Position numbers and translations under genes: made by a program. Below, piece by piece: positions 26,538 through 34,974 of a stretch of 64,000 nucleotides of DNA. Positions within the stretch are counted from its first letter, which is position 1. Every line of letters begins with the position of its first letter. The stretch spans positions 1 to 64,000 of the forward strand of contig NZ_WLZY01000006.1 in NCBI RefSeq assembly GCF_010122465.1. Direction: 5' to 3'. The stretch is from Phytoactinopolyspora mesophila. GTDB lineage: Bacteria; Actinomycetota; Actinomycetes; Jiangellales; Jiangellaceae. The notes below the pieces were generated by a model that was not told the origin of the DNA, ran no database searches, and was given only the letters and a program-made list of their open reading frames with translations.

Positions 26538-27518
26538 TCAACAATCGCCGCGCTGGGCCGTCAGATCGCATATTCCGGGGCCCGTATTCCAGGTCAGGCC
26601 ACCGCGGGCGTTGGTGCCGAACGGGCGTCTGGCTTCCACGTCGGTATTGGCGCCTGAATCCTGGGACAGCCAGTAGCGCAACTCGGTGGTGTTGCTGCCC
26701 TCCAGCTTGATCACGTAGAACGGTGCGGCGATGGGGGAGCGCCCGCCTCCCGGTGCGGCCCACCAGGCCGATCCCTGGGCTTTGGCCGGGTCGACGAAGG
26801 CGCAGTCATGGGCTGCGCCCCGGTACCAGCAACGGCGCATCTCGGTGCCGCCGCGCCGGTCCACACCGTCGACCGCGGTGACGCCACTCAGTGCGCGCTG
26901 GTATGTGTCTTCGCATGCTCCTTGGCGGCAGGCCACCCAGTCGGTCCACGCGTGTGATCGGGCTGCTGCCGGCGACGCTCCGCTGTTGATCCGGGTGCAA
27001 TATTTGTTGACGATGAACGGCGCCATCCGGTTGGCCGCGTACCGCGAATCCATGGCCTCGGCGGCGGTGTAGTCCGTGCCGAGCCCAGCCGAGTCGAGTT
27101 GCCACATGCCGATACCCGGATGGAACCAGAGGCCGGGAGCACGGTTCTGCGGATCCCCCAGCGAGGACTGGGTGTCGTATCTCGAGAGTGTCATCGGCGA
27201 CGGAGCCGCTCCGGACGGTGCGACTTCCGGCCAGGTCATGGCGATCACCAAGGCGGTGGCGGCATTGTGTGAGATGGAGCATGAGGCCTGGTCGGCGGCT
27301 TGTGCGGCAGCGTCGCGGACGTAGCCCAGCGGTACGGCGCCGAAGCGTAAATCTTGGTTCTGGGGCACCCATGCGTTGGCCAGCTTCAGCTCTTCCACCG
27401 ACGCGGTGTCGTCCGGAGTGGCGTCGCCGGCCGTCGCATGTGTGGCCACGCCCGAAGCCGCCAGGCACGTCAAAGCGGCAGACACGATGATTCGGGAAAC
27501 CCTGGTGCTGGCGGTCAC
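26538..27518 (-). CDS. Secreted cysteine-rich protein, possibly lysozyme/transglycosylase-like
   Basis: The GTG start (27518) follows AAGGAGTC. Residues 1-30 are a classical signal peptide (Arg, then IIVSAALTCLAASGVATHATAG). The mature part has eight cysteines, enough for four disulfides (SCSIS, KYCTR, VACRQGACED, RRCWY, HDCAFV, GICDL and a final Cys). The segment HPGIGMWQLDSAGLG resembles the GLMQ region of lytic transglycosylases, with a possible catalytic Glu in MTWPEV. This is suggestive only. It is preceded on the other strand by a TetR operon. Confidence 0.75.
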   Translation of the reverse strand: MTASTRVSRIIVSAALTCLAASGVATHATAGDATPDDTASVEELKLANAWVPQNQDLRFGAVPLGYVRDAAAQAADQASCSISHNAATALVIAMTWPEVAPSGAAPSPMTLSRYDTQSSLGDPQNRAPGLWFHPGIGMWQLDSAGLGTDYTAAEAMDSRYAANRMAPFIVNKYCTRINSGASPAAARSHAWTDWVACRQGACEDTYQRALSGVTAVDGVDRRGGTEMRRCWYRGAAHDCAFVDPAKAQGSAWWAAPGGGRSPIAAPFYVIKLEGSNTTELRYWLSQDSGANTDVEARRPFGTNARGGLTWNTGPGICDLTAQRGDC

Positions 27519-27688
27519 ATCAGACTCCTTTACTGCCGGCAGCTCGATGACGGAACAACCACGTGACAGTGTCCTTGACAAATGCCCGACGCGTCTTGCA
27601 AACAGCGGATTCGGTCACGAAACAGTCAATTGCGAAACATGTGCGAGGGGGTGGGGGCTTATCTCATCTCTCACGACGACAGTGCGGA

Positions 27689-27708
27689 CATACCTGGAGG
27701 TAGGTATG
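27689..27708. promoter_or_regulatory. Probable TetR operator
   Basis: CATACCT (27689-27695) and AGGTATG (27702-27708) are perfect inverted arms around six bases, ending 14 bases before the TetR start. Size and position fit autoregulation by the TetR protein. The palindrome would overlap the promoter or the transcription start. Confidence 0.7.
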
Positions 27709-27721
27709 GTACGGTCGCGGG

Positions 27722-28378
27722 ATGAATCAGCAGATCCCTGGAGACTCGGCCCGCCCGGCCGGCCAGCCAGGTGGAGCGGGCAGCCGTGACCGACTGATCG
27801 CGGCGGCGCAGGAGCTCTTCTGGAGCCAGGGTGTCGCCGTGACCAGCCCGCGCCAGGTGATGGCGGCCAGTGGTGTCGGGCAGGGCAGTTTCTACCACCA
27901 CTTCCCTTCCAAAGAAGACTTGACCTCCGCCGCGATCGCCGCCACCGCGGCGGAGGCGCTGTCCCAGGTCCGGAATTCGCTGGGTGAGGCCGAAACCCCG
28001 GTTGAGCAGTTGCGCGGCTACCTGTCGCGGCCTCGGGCGGCGTTGCGGGGATGCCGTGTAGGGCGGCTTGTGTACGAACAGCACGTGGTCGACCATCAGG
28101 TGCTCAGGAAACCTGTCGAAGAATACTTTTCCGCGCTGATCGACATGATCCAAGCGGTGTTCGCCGACCTCCCTGACACGTCGTCCGCGGAGGCTCGTCG
28201 CCGGGCGTACGCAGCCGTGGCGACCGTACAAGGCGGCTATGTGCTGAGCCGGGCGCTCGGTGATCCAGAAGCCTTGACCCGTGCCGTGGAGGGGCTCCTC
28301 GACATGCTCGAGACATCCGCGGCTGTCCCCGATGCTCGTGAGAGGAATTCAGGTGCCGAGTCAGACCAACACACGTGA
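27722..28378 (+). CDS. TetR-family transcriptional regulator
   Basis: A 218-residue repressor. The N-terminal DNA-binding domain has SRDRLIAAAQELFWSQG and the helix-turn-helix GVGQGSFYHHFPSKEDL. The C-terminal ligand domain is of the TetR_C type found near short-chain oxidoreductases (RAALRGCRVGRLVYEQHVVDH). The first 20 residues are a flexible extension. It overlaps the following flavoprotein gene by 26 bp, so it heads and probably represses the operon. Confidence 0.92.
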   Translation: MNQQIPGDSARPAGQPGGAGSRDRLIAAAQELFWSQGVAVTSPRQVMAASGVGQGSFYHHFPSKEDLTSAAIAATAAEALSQVRNSLGEAETPVEQLRGYLSRPRAALRGCRVGRLVYEQHVVDHQVLRKPVEEYFSALIDMIQAVFADLPDTSSAEARRRAYAAVATVQGGYVLSRALGDPEALTRAVEGLLDMLETSAAVPDARERNSGAESDQHT

Positions 28379-29015
28379 CTTGCTGCGTGGATTGCCGGTC
28401 TTCCCTGCCGCCATGCCGGAGTTCGACCCGGACAGCGCGCCGGAAGACCCCGTGACCTTGTTCGGTGTGTGGCTCGAATCCGCGATCCACGCCGGTGTCC
28501 CGGCCCCGCACGCGGTCACGCTCTCGACCGTCGACGGTCACGGCCGGGCCGCGGCACGGGTGCTGATCGTGAAAGACGCCGACAGTTCGGGGTGGTCGTT
28601 CGCCACGCACGCCGACAGCCCGAAGGCCCGGCACATCGCCGCGAACGCCAGCGTCGCGCTGACCTTCTTCTGGGTGCAGCAGGGGCGCCAGATCCGGCTT
28701 CGGGGCACCGCGACCCCGATGGATGCCGCCACCAATGCTCGCGACTTCCGTGCCCGCCCGGCGGACTCACGCGCGGCCACCCTGGTCGGACGGCAGAGCG
28801 AGACGCTGGGCGACGAGTCCGAGTACCGCAGCGCACTGGCACGAGCGACCGAGCAAGTGGCGGCCGACCCTGAGATCGTCTCGCCGTCGTGGACGGTCTA
28901 CCGGGTTCAGCCGGCGTCGGTCGAGTTCTGGCAAGGTTCACATGACCGTGCCCACATCCGGCTGCTTTACGACAAGCCAGCCGGAACCTGGCGGAAGCGG
29001 AGACTGTGGCCGTGA
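28353..29015 (+). CDS. Pyridoxamine 5'-phosphate oxidase-family protein
   Basis: A 220-residue FMN-binding split-barrel protein resembling PdxH. FMN-contact segments include AARVLIVKDADSSGWSFATHADSPKARHI, ALTFFWVQQGRQIRLRGTA, the C-terminal-domain region PSWTVYRVQPASVEFWQG, and the ending RIRLLY-like HIRLLYDKPAGTWRKRRLWP. The last residues fit the PNPOx C-terminal dimerisation region. GTG 28353 follows AGAGGA. Whether it makes PLP or acts on another substrate is open. It overlaps genes on both sides. Confidence 0.88.
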   Translation: MPSQTNTRDLLRGLPVFPAAMPEFDPDSAPEDPVTLFGVWLESAIHAGVPAPHAVTLSTVDGHGRAAARVLIVKDADSSGWSFATHADSPKARHIAANASVALTFFWVQQGRQIRLRGTATPMDAATNARDFRARPADSRAATLVGRQSETLGDESEYRSALARATEQVAADPEIVSPSWTVYRVQPASVEFWQGSHDRAHIRLLYDKPAGTWRKRRLWP

Positions 29016-29740
29016 CCCCGGACGTTGAGGTGGTGCTGGAAGAATGCGCATCGGCCGGCGGGGTGTTGCGTGACGTGCTGGCCGCTGTGGACGATGAGTT
29101 CGTCAATGCCCCATCGGCGTTGCCGGGATGGTCGCGCGGTCACGTCTTGGCCCACATCGCCAATGTGGGCGACGCCGCGGCCCGGCAAGTGGAGTACGCT
29201 GCCCGGGCTGAGCTGGTCGAGTTCTATGACGGTGGACGCGAAGGTCGCAACGCTGCCATCGAGGCGGGTGCGGTCCTACCTGCTTCCGAACACCAGGAAC
29301 GTCTCGCGCGAGTGTTCGACCGGCTGGAACAGACGTGGCCGCCGCCCGGCTCAGCCTTGTGGGATCAGCGGGTCAGCTACCGCGAGGGAACAGTGTTCGG
29401 GGTGGCTCTGGCTTGGTGGAGGGAGACACGAATCCACCTGGTCGACCTCGACGCCGGGATCGGAGCCGACACCTGGAGCGAGACCTTCTGCCGCCACCTG
29501 TTCGAGTTCCTGGCACCCCGACTGCCTTCGGGGACGACGGTCGAGTTGCGGCCGAATGGTCACGAGCCGTGGCGAGCACCGGATGCGCCGTCGACGCCTC
29601 CGTATGTGTCCGTCCATGGGGACATACACGACATCGCCATGTGGCTCGCCGGTCGTGTGCCAGCGTGCATGCCGGTGGCCTTCGTCGATGGCCAGCGGCG
29701 TGTCTTGCCGGCGCTTGACCCATGGCCCTCGGCGCGGTGA
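29006..29740 (+). CDS. Maleylpyruvate isomerase-family, mycothiol-dependent enzyme
   Basis: A 244-residue DinB-like four-helix protein of the mycothiol-dependent maleylpyruvate isomerase family. Metal-binding residues are seen in LPGWSRGHVLAHIAN (two His) and ETRIHLVDLDAG (His), the typical HxxxHxxxE-type layout. GTG 29006 lies inside the end of the flavoprotein gene (10-bp overlap). Family members transfer or isomerise using mycothiol; the substrate here is unknown. Its presence again indicates a mycothiol-producing host. Confidence 0.88.
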   Translation: MAVTPDVEVVLEECASAGGVLRDVLAAVDDEFVNAPSALPGWSRGHVLAHIANVGDAAARQVEYAARAELVEFYDGGREGRNAAIEAGAVLPASEHQERLARVFDRLEQTWPPPGSALWDQRVSYREGTVFGVALAWWRETRIHLVDLDAGIGADTWSETFCRHLFEFLAPRLPSGTTVELRPNGHEPWRAPDAPSTPPYVSVHGDIHDIAMWLAGRVPACMPVAFVDGQRRVLPALDPWPSAR

Positions 29741-29790
29741 CGCGAGGGCAGCGCCGAGCGCGGGCCTGAAGCCGCTGCGTATCGTCTAGA

Positions 29791-30438
29791 GTGAGCCGGA
29801 TGGTGGCGCCTGATCTCGTCCTCGCGTTCACCGCCGCATCCTTTGTGCTGATCGTGGTTCCCGGGCCGATGGTCCTGTTCGTGATCAGCCGGGCCCTGGC
29901 GTACGGCCGGCGGGCGGCGGTGACCACTGTGCTCGGCGGTACCGCGGGCACGTTCGTGCTGGCTGCGGCGGTAGCGGTGGGCGTCGGCGCGATTGTTCAG
30001 ACGTCGATCGTGGTGTTCACCGTCATGAAGCTGCTCGGTGCGGCGTATCTGGTCAACCTCGGATTTCAGGCCATTCGGCACCGTCGGGCACTCCGGGAGG
30101 CCTTCGAGGCAGGTGGGCGCGAGATCGGTGGACGGCGGACCTGGTGGGAGGGGTTCGTGGTGGGTTTGACCAACCCGAAGACAGTGATCTTCTTCGCCGC
30201 CATCCTGCCCCAGTTCGTCGATCCGGCTCGCGGGCACGCGAGCGTGCAGATGCTGCTTCTCAGCGCGATTTTCTGCGTGGTCGCGCTGACGCTGGACACG
30301 ATGTGGGGGTTGGCCGCGGGGACGGTCCGCGGCTGGTTCGCCCGTTCTCCGAGAAGGCTTGACCTGGTCGGTGGCGCCGCGGGGCTCACCATGGTCGGCC
30401 TCGGCGTCGGTCTGGCGGCCACCGGACGCAAAGAGTGA
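29791..30438 (+). CDS. LysE/RhtB-family exporter
   Basis: A 215-residue membrane protein with about six hydrophobic segments. The family motif ASFVLIVVPGPMVLFVISRALAYG is at the N-terminus, and GLTNPKTVIFFAAILPQFVD is the second signature. It probably exports amino acids or related metabolites. GTG 29791 and ATG 29800 are both possible starts. It follows the TetR operon by 50 bp and could be its last gene. Confidence 0.9.
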   Translation: MSRMVAPDLVLAFTAASFVLIVVPGPMVLFVISRALAYGRRAAVTTVLGGTAGTFVLAAAVAVGVGAIVQTSIVVFTVMKLLGAAYLVNLGFQAIRHRRALREAFEAGGREIGGRRTWWEGFVVGLTNPKTVIFFAAILPQFVDPARGHASVQMLLLSAIFCVVALTLDTMWGLAAGTVRGWFARSPRRLDLVGGAAGLTMVGLGVGLAATGRKE

Positions 30439-30447
30439 GCACTGTGC

Positions 30448-30462
30448 TGTATCGCTGATACA
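30448..30462. terminator. Small hairpin at convergent ends
   Basis: TGTATC (30448-30453) pairs with GATACA (30457-30462) around GCT. It lies nine bases after the LysE stop and 35 bases before the end of the opposing gene. It is short and has no T-tract, so this is a weak call. Confidence 0.35.
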
Positions 30463-30497
30463 CGTCAAGGACGTGGCGCGGGCGGCCAGCCGCCTGA

Positions 30498-30932
30498 TCA
30501 CTCGCCCCTTACCCGGAAGACCCGGCGCAGCGGTCGCTCCTTGTAGCCGCCGTCTTTCAGGCCGGCGCGGCGTTCGAACACGTTCCGGGATGCGGGATCG
30601 CCGGTCAGCAACCATGAGTAGGCCGCCGCCAGGCCGTATAGGGGCAGCATGGCCGGGCCTAGGCACCAGGCGTACTGCGTGGCGTGGCGCTCTTCGTGAA
30701 GCAGCAACCGCGGGCGACGCGCCAGCTTCGCCTCGTCGAGGCGCACGAGGATCACGTTGCCAACGGTGAAGGCGGGGGCCGGAGGCAGCGGGAAGCGGTA
30801 GTGCCTGGCCAGGAACAAACCGTGTTCACCGCGTTCGATCTGTGCTCTGCCGATAACGCTGACCAGCAACCCGAGTGGCGTGGACAAGTTGACCCAGTTG
30901 ACGACCTCGCGAACACGGTGGCGCTTCTGCAC
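30498..30932 (-). CDS. Conserved hypothetical protein with HExxH motif
   Basis: A 144-residue protein containing LLLHEERHATQYAWCLG, an exact HExxH zinc-type motif, followed by a hydrophobic segment (AMLPLYGLAAAYSWLL) and TGDPASRNVFERRAGL. The N-terminal VNLSTPLGLLV and PPAPAFTVGNVILVR are conserved in what I recognise as an actinobacterial family often labelled loosely as an Fe-S oxidoreductase, although no Fe-S motif is present. A metallopeptidase-like role is possible. The start is GTG 30932; the frame extends to 31007. Confidence 0.75.
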   Translation of the reverse strand: MQKRHRVREVVNWVNLSTPLGLLVSVIGRAQIERGEHGLFLARHYRFPLPPAPAFTVGNVILVRLDEAKLARRPRLLLHEERHATQYAWCLGPAMLPLYGLAAAYSWLLTGDPASRNVFERRAGLKDGGYKERPLRRVFRVRGE

Positions 30933-31137
30933 GTCGTCATTGTGCCCGTGCTGACCTCCGCGGCGATATGTCCGCGAGGGATCGGCGTCGCCCTGGCTGC
31001 CGCTCAACCCGGGGTTTGCTCGGGCGGCACACCGGTAATGATGTTGGTGTGAAGCGGACTAGCAGGCTGCTGGCGCGCGGCCGGCACCTCCCGGTGCTCG
31101 TCGCCACCGTTGCTGCCCGAATATGGAGGGCTGAGTC

Positions 31138-31506
31138 ATGATCGTCCTCGCGGTACTTCTCCTTGCCGCTGTGATCGCGCTGATTGCCACCGTGGTGGTG
31201 GAGGGCGGCGGCACGGTGACCATCGAGGCCCTCGGCTTCAGCGTGGAGTCCACTGTCTGGGCTGTCTTCGTCGGCGGGCTTGCGGCCGGGCTGCTCCTGG
31301 TGGCGGGCCTGGCTGTGCTCGCCGTCGGGCTCCGCCAGGTACAGGAACGCAGACGGGAGATCGAGTATCTTCGCAAGAAGGTCGCCGAGCACGAGAAGAA
31401 CGAACGCGACGACGAGCCGCCGGAGACGGTGTCGGCGCAGTCGGTGCCGGAAACCGGCGGTTGGGCGCGTGATCATGGGCTGGGCAGACCTCGCCCCGCA
31501 CGTTGA
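31138..31506 (+). CDS. Small two-helix membrane protein, LapA-like
   Basis: A 122-residue protein with two hydrophobic helices (about 1-22 and 40-64) followed by a charged, helical coiled-coil-like segment (QVQERRREIEYLRKKVAEHEKNER) and a flexible tail. Its architecture resembles LapA/DUF1049-type proteins that help assemble envelope components, but the sequence is not diagnostic. ATG 31138 follows GGAGGG. It stands alone between two opposed genes. Confidence 0.7.
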   Translation: MIVLAVLLLAAVIALIATVVVEGGGTVTIEALGFSVESTVWAVFVGGLAAGLLLVAGLAVLAVGLRQVQERRREIEYLRKKVAEHEKNERDDEPPETVSAQSVPETGGWARDHGLGRPRPAR

Positions 31507-31521
31507 CCGGTTCTGGGGCCG

Positions 31522-32172
31522 TTAGCGGCTCGCCATGGCGACTCTGAGCCCGAGCGCGACGAAGACGGTGCCCGTGACCGCCTCGAGCCTGCGGCGTACG
31601 GCCGGGCTGGTGAACCACCCGCGGGCTCGCCCGACGACGCTGGCGAGTCCGAGGTATATACCGATCTCAATGGCGACCTGAAGCAGCGCCAACGCCGCGG
31701 TGGTGGCGAACAGTGGCTGATCAGCCGGTACGAACTGTGGGTAGAAGGCGACCATGAAGGCCGCGGCCTTGGGATTCGCGAGCATCACGACGAGGCCCTC
31801 GCCGAACGCCTTCCACCAGGCGAGGCACTGACTCTGCCCAGCGCCGGCCGGGATGTCCTCCCGGGGCACGGCACCGCGGCTTTTCCACACCGAACGCCAC
31901 GCCTTGACTCCGAGGTAGAGCAGGAACGCCGCGCCGAGCACCCGGAGCACCACAAAGGCCGCCTCTGACGCGGCGACCAGCGCGGCCAGCCCCCCGGCTG
32001 CCAGCAGCGCCCAGATATACAGGCCTGTTTGCAGGCCCAGAACGGTGGGCACGGCCCGGGTGAAGCCGCCTTCCGCGGCGCGCCGCACCACGAGCACCAT
32101 CGCTGGTCCCGGCGACGCTGAAATCAATATCACGGCGAGAACGAAGACCGGGAGCGTAGCCACGAGTTCCAT
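31522..32172 (-). CDS. LysE/RhtB-family exporter
   Basis: A 216-residue membrane protein with about six hydrophobic segments. SASPGPAMVLVVRRAAEGG and VVMLANPKAAAFMVAFYPQFV are the two family motifs. It is a second LysE-type exporter in the window and is not closely similar to the one at 29791. It lies 73 bp downstream of the uronate dehydrogenase on the same strand, so it may be read from the IclR-udh operon. Confidence 0.9.
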   Translation of the reverse strand: MELVATLPVFVLAVILISASPGPAMVLVVRRAAEGGFTRAVPTVLGLQTGLYIWALLAAGGLAALVAASEAAFVVLRVLGAAFLLYLGVKAWRSVWKSRGAVPREDIPAGAGQSQCLAWWKAFGEGLVVMLANPKAAAFMVAFYPQFVPADQPLFATTAALALLQVAIEIGIYLGLASVVGRARGWFTSPAVRRRLEAVTGTVFVALGLRVAMASR

Positions 32173-32245
32173 GTCCGGAATCCTGATGAACGAAAGGCCT
32201 CAGGGCAACCTGTTATTCGCGCCCGCTCGTGCCGAACGCACTACC

Positions 32246-33091
32246 TCACCGGCGAGTCTTGCGCAGAGGCACACCCAGCGGAATGTCGCACCACGGACCA
32301 CCGGCACGGTTCAGTGTCGGATCGGAGACGAAGTCCGGCTCGCCGTGCTCGGCGACGATCGCGTCCAGGTAATCCTCGGCGTCGTCGACCGGGAGATATC
32401 CGATGGCGGCGCCCTCGTCGAGTGAGCCCCATCCGCGGGTGTTCCGGCTCACGCCCCAAACGATCCGGAAGCCCGGCTGCTGGTTGGCAAGACACGCTTC
32501 CAAGAGCCGGGTGGCGTCGCCGACGGAAAGCCACCAGGAAAGGTCGCGATGGGTGAGCGGCACCGGGCGGAAGGTGCCGATACGCACGCAAGTGACGTCC
32601 AGGCCGAACCGGTCGGCGTAGAGCTGCCCGGCTGTCTCGAGGGCGGCCTTGCTCCATGCGTACAGCGTGTCCGGCCGGGCAGGTGTGCCGGCCGGCAAAC
32701 GTTCCGACACGTCGGTGCGGTGGGTGAAGCCGACCACATGATGCGACGACGCCAACACCACTCGCTTTACACCGGCCAGCCGAGCGGCCTCCAATACGTT
32801 GTGGGTGCCGTGGATGTTCAGCTGAGTCACGGTGCCGAAATCGGACTCGGCCGATGCCCCGGCCAGGTGAATGACGGCGTCGGCTCCCGCGCAGACGTCG
32901 GCCATGGCGGCAGCGTCGGTGATTGAGGCGGACACGAATTCCTCGTCGACGGCACGGCTGCCGGCGTCGTCGGCCCGCACCAGGTCGACGAGTCTCAGCA
33001 GGCGGCCAGGACTCGCCAGCTTGGGACGCAGCTGGCGCCCCATACGTCCGGACGCTCCGGTGACAACGACGGTCTGGACGGCACCGGTCAC
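32246..33091 (-). CDS. udh: NAD-dependent epimerase/dehydratase-fold protein, probable uronate dehydrogenase
   Basis: A 281-residue extended-SDR-like protein. TGASGRMGRQLRPKL is the nucleotide-binding loop and YAWSKAALE carries the YxxxK pair. ADAVIHLAGASAE and VLASSHHVVGF fit uronate dehydrogenases, which oxidise galacturonate or glucuronate to the aldarolactone. GTG 33091 is used; the frame is open upstream. It follows the IclR gene by 13 bp and is divergent from kdgD-gudD, which supports the assignment. Confidence 0.82.
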   Translation of the reverse strand: MTGAVQTVVVTGASGRMGRQLRPKLASPGRLLRLVDLVRADDAGSRAVDEEFVSASITDAAAMADVCAGADAVIHLAGASAESDFGTVTQLNIHGTHNVLEAARLAGVKRVVLASSHHVVGFTHRTDVSERLPAGTPARPDTLYAWSKAALETAGQLYADRFGLDVTCVRIGTFRPVPLTHRDLSWWLSVGDATRLLEACLANQQPGFRIVWGVSRNTRGWGSLDEGAAIGYLPVDDAEDYLDAIVAEHGEPDFVSDPTLNRAGGPWCDIPLGVPLRKTRR

Positions 33092-33104
33092 CTGGCGATT
33101 CCTT

Positions 33105-33905
33105 TCATCGGATTCCCTCCCGGCGCAGACGGGCGGCGAGCGCCTGTGCACGCGAGACAAGCGTCTGGGAGATCTGGCTGACCTCGGCATCGCTGGCGAG
33201 GCCGGCGGGCATGGAGCAGCTGATCGCGTCGGTGGCGGGGATGCGGTACCCGACTGCGGTGGCTACGCAGGCGACGCCGATGGTTCCGTGCTGTCTTTCT
33301 ACGGCCCATCCATTCGTGCGCACCGACTCGAGATGCCGATGCAACATGGCGCGATCGGTGATGGTGTTCGGAGTGTGGGCGATCAGCGGGTCGGGCAACA
33401 CGGCGTCGACCTCCGGCTCAGTGAGCTCGGCCAGGAGCGCATGGCCCAGGGCGGTGATATGAGCCGGGAGCTGCCGCCCTACCCGGGAGACGGTTCGCGT
33501 GTGGTCGCGCGCCTCTCGACTGGCCAGGTAGAGCACGTTCGCTTCGACGCGCCGGGCGAAGTGGAAGGTATAGCCGAGCTCATCGCGTAGGTCTTCGAGA
33601 GTCGCGTGGACGTGCGGCAGGGCGGGGTCTTTGTCGAGGTACGACGTTCCGGCCAGCAACGCCCGCGGGCCGACCGTGAAAGCCGAGCCTGTCTCGTCGG
33701 CTTCCACCCAGCCGAGGTCGCGGAGAGTGCGGATGAGGGCGTGCAAGCTGGATCGGGGATAACCGGTGATCGCTTGCAACTCGGACATGGTGACGCGGTG
33801 GCGGGAGCCGGCCAGCGCTTCGAGGATCTTCACCGTCCGCCCGGCGGACTTGACTCCGCGGCCGTCCGGCGGGACGACGGCGGCATCGGCAGGTGCGTCA
33901 GCCAT
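33105..33905 (-). CDS. IclR-family transcriptional regulator
   Basis: A 266-residue regulator. The winged helix-turn-helix is in VKSAGRTVKILEALAGS, followed by MSELQAITGYPRSSLHALIRTLRDLGWV. The effector domain contains RVGRQLPAHITALGHALLAEL and the C-terminal IPATDAISCSMPAG. ATG 33905 has AAGGAG upstream. It is divergent from the aldarate genes across a 157-bp region with an inverted repeat (34034-34049) and probably controls both directions in response to a sugar acid. Confidence 0.92.
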   Translation of the reverse strand: MADAPADAAVVPPDGRGVKSAGRTVKILEALAGSRHRVTMSELQAITGYPRSSLHALIRTLRDLGWVEADETGSAFTVGPRALLAGTSYLDKDPALPHVHATLEDLRDELGYTFHFARRVEANVLYLASREARDHTRTVSRVGRQLPAHITALGHALLAELTEPEVDAVLPDPLIAHTPNTITDRAMLHRHLESVRTNGWAVERQHGTIGVACVATAVGYRIPATDAISCSMPAGLASDAEVSQISQTLVSRAQALAARLRREGIR

Positions 33906-34033
33906 GAACAACTCCTTCTCCGGCTTGCGGCGCACGCCGGCTGTGGGCGATCGCGGCGCTGACACGAGCCGTTGACCAGCAGCGGTCCTCCCACCTACCT
34001 TATAAGTGCAAGCCTGCCATATATCAAGACTTT

Positions 34034-34049
34034 GTCCATATATGTGGAC
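34034..34049. promoter_or_regulatory. Inverted repeat in the IclR-kdgD divergent region
   Basis: GTCCA (34034-34038) and TGGAC (34045-34049) flank TATATG. A second CCATATAT half-like copy lies just upstream at 34017-34024. The AT-rich sequence stands out in this GC-rich region. It ends 13 bases before the kdgD start and is a candidate IclR operator. Confidence 0.5.
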
Positions 34050-34062
34050 ACGGAGGTTCTGA

Positions 34063-34974
34063 GTGCGTATCGACGGCCTGCTGTCGTTCCCCCTGACGCC
34101 TTTCACGGCCGACGACGCCGTCGATCTAGACGTGTTGGCGGACCATATCTCGCAGCAGGTCGACGCCGGTCCGTCGGCGCTGTTCGTGGCCTGCGGCACC
34201 GGCGAGTTCACCGCCCTCTCGCTGCCGGAGTACCGAGAGGTGGTCTCGACGGCCGTGGGTGTCAGCGCGGGCCGGGTGCCAGTATTCGCGGGTATCGGTG
34301 GCGGGCCGAAGCTGGCTCGCGAATTCGCCGTGGCGGCTGCGCAGGCCGGCGCCGACGGTGTGTTGCTGCTGCCGCCGTACCTGGTGGCGTGCACCCCGGG
34401 TGGCTTGCTCGAGCACATTCGCTACGTTGCCCGCTCTAGCACCGTGCCGGTCGTCGTCTACCAGCGGGCCAACGCCATCCTCGATGTTCCTGCCGCCGTC
34501 GCACTGCTGGATGTGCCGCAGGTGGTCGGAATCAAGGACGGTCACGGCGACGTGGACCTGATGACCCGGCTGGTCACGGCCATACGCACCAGTGGACATC
34601 CGCGGGGCCCGGACTTCGCGTTCTTCAACGGCCAGCCGACGGCTGAGCTGTCCGCCTACGCCTACCGTGCTATCGGCATCGCCGGCTATTCGTCGGCCGT
34701 CCTCGCGTTCGCGCCGGATATCTCGGTGGCCTTCTACCGGGCCTTCACCGAAGGCGACGACGACCTGGCGCACCGGCTGCTGGCCGACTTCTATGTGCCT
34801 TTAGAGCAGTTGCGGGACAAGGTGCGTGGTTATGCGGTGGCGCTGCCCAAGGCCGGAGCCAGGTTGGCTGGGCTCGACGTGGGTCGCGTGCGCCCACCGC
34901 TGGTGGAACCGGCGGATGAGGACGTGCGCGCTCTGGCGGCGATCATCGAACAGGGCCGGAAGGTCATCGGATGA
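34063..34974 (+). CDS. kdgD: 5-dehydro-4-deoxyglucarate dehydratase, DapA superfamily
   Basis: A 303-residue class I aldolase-fold enzyme that converts 5-keto-4-deoxyglucarate to alpha-ketoglutarate semialdehyde with loss of CO2 and water. The Schiff-base lysine is K158 in VGIKDGHGD and the partner tyrosine is Y133 in VVYQRAN. FVACGTGEFTALS is the phosphate-like substrate loop with the Gly-Glu-Phe typical of the KDGDH group rather than DapA. It starts with GTG at 34063. Its stop overlaps gudD by 4 bp. Confidence 0.92.
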   Translation: MRIDGLLSFPLTPFTADDAVDLDVLADHISQQVDAGPSALFVACGTGEFTALSLPEYREVVSTAVGVSAGRVPVFAGIGGGPKLAREFAVAAAQAGADGVLLLPPYLVACTPGGLLEHIRYVARSSTVPVVVYQRANAILDVPAAVALLDVPQVVGIKDGHGDVDLMTRLVTAIRTSGHPRGPDFAFFNGQPTAELSAYAYRAIGIAGYSSAVLAFAPDISVAFYRAFTEGDDDLAHRLLADFYVPLEQLRDKVRGYAVALPKAGARLAGLDVGRVRPPLVEPADEDVRALAAIIEQGRKVIG

